7,448 nt of DNA from Stenotrophomonas sp. Its GTDB lineage: Bacteria > Pseudomonadota > Gammaproteobacteria > Xanthomonadales > Xanthomonadaceae. The stretch is taken from positions 1-7,448 of the forward strand of contig DMZT01000158.1 of assembly GCA_003484865.1 (NCBI GenBank), in the 5' to 3' direction. Positions within the stretch are counted from its first letter, which is position 1. The number at the start of each line of letters is the position of its first letter. The translations under genes were made by a program, and so were the position numbers. Under the pieces are notes generated by a model that had not been told where the DNA came from, made no database searches, and was given only the letters and a program-made list of their open reading frames with translations. This document shows, piece by piece, positions 5,841 through 7,448 of the stretch.

Positions 5841-7448
5841 ATGACCGCAGCCGCCCTGCCCGCCGCCGCAACCTCCACCCCCACCGACGACTTCCTCGGC
5901 CATCCCAAGGGCGTCTACATCTGCTTCTTCACCGAGATGTGGGAGCGGTTCTCGTTCTACGGGATGAAGGCGCTGCTGCTGCTGTATCTCACCAAGTACC
6001 ACCTGTTCGGCGACAAGGCCGGCCTGGATCTGCTCGGCGCGTACGGTGGCCTGGTCTACTGCATCCCGGTCTTCGGCGGCCTGCTCGCCGACCGCTGGCT
6101 GGGCATGCGCAAGGCGGTGGTGTTCGGCGGCGTGCTGCTGGTGCTCGGGCATCTGGGCATGGCCTTCGAAGGTCACGCAGCGGTCCGCGTCGATGGCGCG
6201 GTGGTCCGCGATGACGCCGCGCTGGGCATCACCTACCTGTCGCTGGCCCTGATCATCATGGGCGTGGGCTTCCTCAAGCCGAACATCTCCACCATCGTCG
6301 GCAAGCTGTACCCGGAAAACGATCCGCGTCGCGATTCGGGCTTTTCGCTGTTCTACGCCGGCATCAACCTGGGCGCGCTGTTTGCCTCGCTGGTGTGCGG
6401 CTTCCTCGGCGAAGCCTATGGCTGGAAGTACGGCTTCGGCGCGGCCGGTATCGGCATGGTGATCGGCCTGGGCATGTTCCTGTGGGGCCAGAAGTACCTG
6501 CAGGGCCACGCCGAACCGTCCGACCTGCCGGCACTGCGCCAACGCGTGCTCGGCATCCGCCGCGAATGGCTGATCTATGCGGTGGCCGTGCTGGGCGTGG
6601 TGCCGGTCGCCGCGCTGATGTGGGCCGCGGCCAATGGCGCGTTCGCGCTCGGCGGTGAAATCAGCCTGGCGCTGATGTTGATGATCGTGGTGCTGGGTGG
6701 CGTGCTGGTCTGGTTCGCCTGGTTCACCGGCACCCGCTGCACGCCGGTGCAGCGCCAGCAGATGATCGCGCTGATGGCGCTGATCTTCATGGCACTGGTG
6801 TTCTTCACCCTGTACGAGCAGACCTACGGCTCGTGGGTGACCTTCACCGATCGCCTGCTGACCAAGGACCTGGTGCCGTCGCTGGTGATCCAGGGCGGCA
6901 CGCCGCTGCCGTGGTCGATCGCCTCGCTGCTGTTGGCACCGCTGGGCTTCGTGGTGGCCGCGCGCCTGTCGGAGCGAAACCCGGGTTCGTCCGCGCCGCG
7001 CAACCTGTTCATCGCCATTGTAGCCGCGATGCTGGTGATGCTGATCCGCGACTGCCTGGTGATCCCGCAGACGGCCGGCTCGCTGACCTACCTCGGCGGC
7101 CTGTTCCTGGTGGTGCTCGCCCCGCTGTTCGCGATGCTGTGGGCGTGGCTGGACCGTCGCCGCATGGACCCGTCCAAGCCCATCAAATCCTCGATCGGGC
7201 TGATCTTCGCTGCGCTGTCGTTCGTGCCGTTGGCATTGGCCGCCCAACACGTGGGTGCAACCGGACAGATGGCCAGCGTGTGGTGGCTGGTGCTGGCGTA
7301 TCTGATCCTTGAGATCGGCGAAATGTGCCTGTCACCGGTCGGTCTGTCCGCCGTCACCCAGCTGGCCGCGCCGCGCGTGGTCAGCCTGATGATGGGCACC
7401 TGGTTCCTGGCCACCGCGTTCTCCGAAACGCTGGCCGCGCTGTTCGGC
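5841..7448 (+). CDS. POT/PTR2-family proton-coupled peptide transporter (3' end outside window)
   Basis: An open frame of 536 codons from ATG 5841-5843 to the last base, with no stop, so the C-terminus is missing. Family marks are: ExxER motif FTEMWERFSFYG (E32, E35, R36, with Y40 nearby), used in proton coupling and substrate binding; MFS motif A GGLLADRWLGMRK (79-91); GFLKPNISTIVG (143-154) with the helix-4 lysine K146; PTR signature FSLFYAGINLGAL (168-180); YEQTYGSWVTFTDR in the helix-7 region; and EIGEMCLSPVGLSAVTQLA near the visible end. These inner-membrane proteins import di- and tripeptides with protons. The N-terminal 17 residues are Ala/Thr/Pro-rich and cytoplasmic. The start is fixed by helix 1 beginning at about residue 24; an in-frame TTG at 5817 coincides with the predicted transcription start and is unlikely. 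No ribosome-binding sequence is visible. The gene would pair functionally with the exported S9 peptidase as a dipeptide importer. Confidence 0.93.
   Translation, partial: MTAAALPAAATSTPTDDFLGHPKGVYICFFTEMWERFSFYGMKALLLLYLTKYHLFGDKAGLDLLGAYGGLVYCIPVFGGLLADRWLGMRKAVVFGGVLLVLGHLGMAFEGHAAVRVDGAVVRDDAALGITYLSLALIIMGVGFLKPNISTIVGKLYPENDPRRDSGFSLFYAGINLGALFASLVCGFLGEAYGWKYGFGAAGIGMVIGLGMFLWGQKYLQGHAEPSDLPALRQRVLGIRREWLIYAVAVLGVVPVAALMWAAANGAFALGGEISLALMLMIVVLGGVLVWFAWFTGTRCTPVQRQQMIALMALIFMALVFFTLYEQTYGSWVTFTDRLLTKDLVPSLVIQGGTPLPWSIASLLLAPLGFVVAARLSERNPGSSAPRNLFIAIVAAMLVMLIRDCLVIPQTAGSLTYLGGLFLVVLAPLFAMLWAWLDRRRMDPSKPIKSSIGLIFAALSFVPLALAAQHVGATGQMASVWWLVLAYLILEIGEMCLSPVGLSAVTQLAAPRVVSLMMGTWFLATAFSETLAALFG

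Noticed and set aside
70..7250. Long open frames antisense to all four genes (for example 70-2157 plus, 2174-4303 plus, 4437-5660 minus, 5706-7250 minus)
   Set aside because: Each is codon-aligned antisense to a well-supported gene. In that register stops arise only opposite TTA, CTA or TCA codons, which are rare in this GC-rich DNA. Their translations are low-complexity, rich in R, H, Q, G and A, with no recognisable domains.

Overview
The window looks like chromosomal DNA from a Stenotrophomonas (S. maltophilia complex) or a very close Xanthomonadaceae relative. It is GC-rich with strong G/C at third codon positions. The intergenic DNA carries short palindromes tagged GTAG/CTAC that match the SMAG-type REP elements known from S. 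maltophilia. The species call rests on pattern recognition, not on a database search.

Layout: positions 58-2121 (minus) encode a secreted S9-family serine peptidase of the DPP5/acylaminoacyl-peptidase type. It is followed by a perfect 13-bp hairpin terminator (22-49). Positions 2270-4240 (minus) encode a polytopic OPT-family oligopeptide transporter with its own 14-bp hairpin terminator (2217-2248), which separates it from the peptidase gene downstream. A divergent intergenic region (4241-4463) holds one SMAG-like element and an AT-rich probable promoter. Positions 4464-5615 (plus) encode a multi-pass membrane protein of the DUF1624/HGSNAT-like acyltransferase group. Positions 5616-5840 are non-coding and contain a 23-bp tandem array grown out of a SMAG-like palindrome, followed by a TATACT -10 element. 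From 5841 to the window end (plus) runs a POT/PTR2-family proton-coupled peptide transporter. It stays open for 536 codons and continues beyond the window.

Three of the four genes fit one physiological theme, peptide scavenging. The exported peptidase would release short peptides in the periplasm, POT would import di/tripeptides with protons, and OPT may import longer peptides or peptide-like chelates. The acyltransferase between the transporters has no visible link to this theme and its acceptor is unknown. The genes appear to be separate transcription units rather than one operon.

I see no phage, plasmid, CRISPR, toxin-antitoxin or defence module, and no evidence of an undescribed multi-gene system. 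The most unusual structure is the decaying 23-bp tandem array directly upstream of the peptide transporter promoter.
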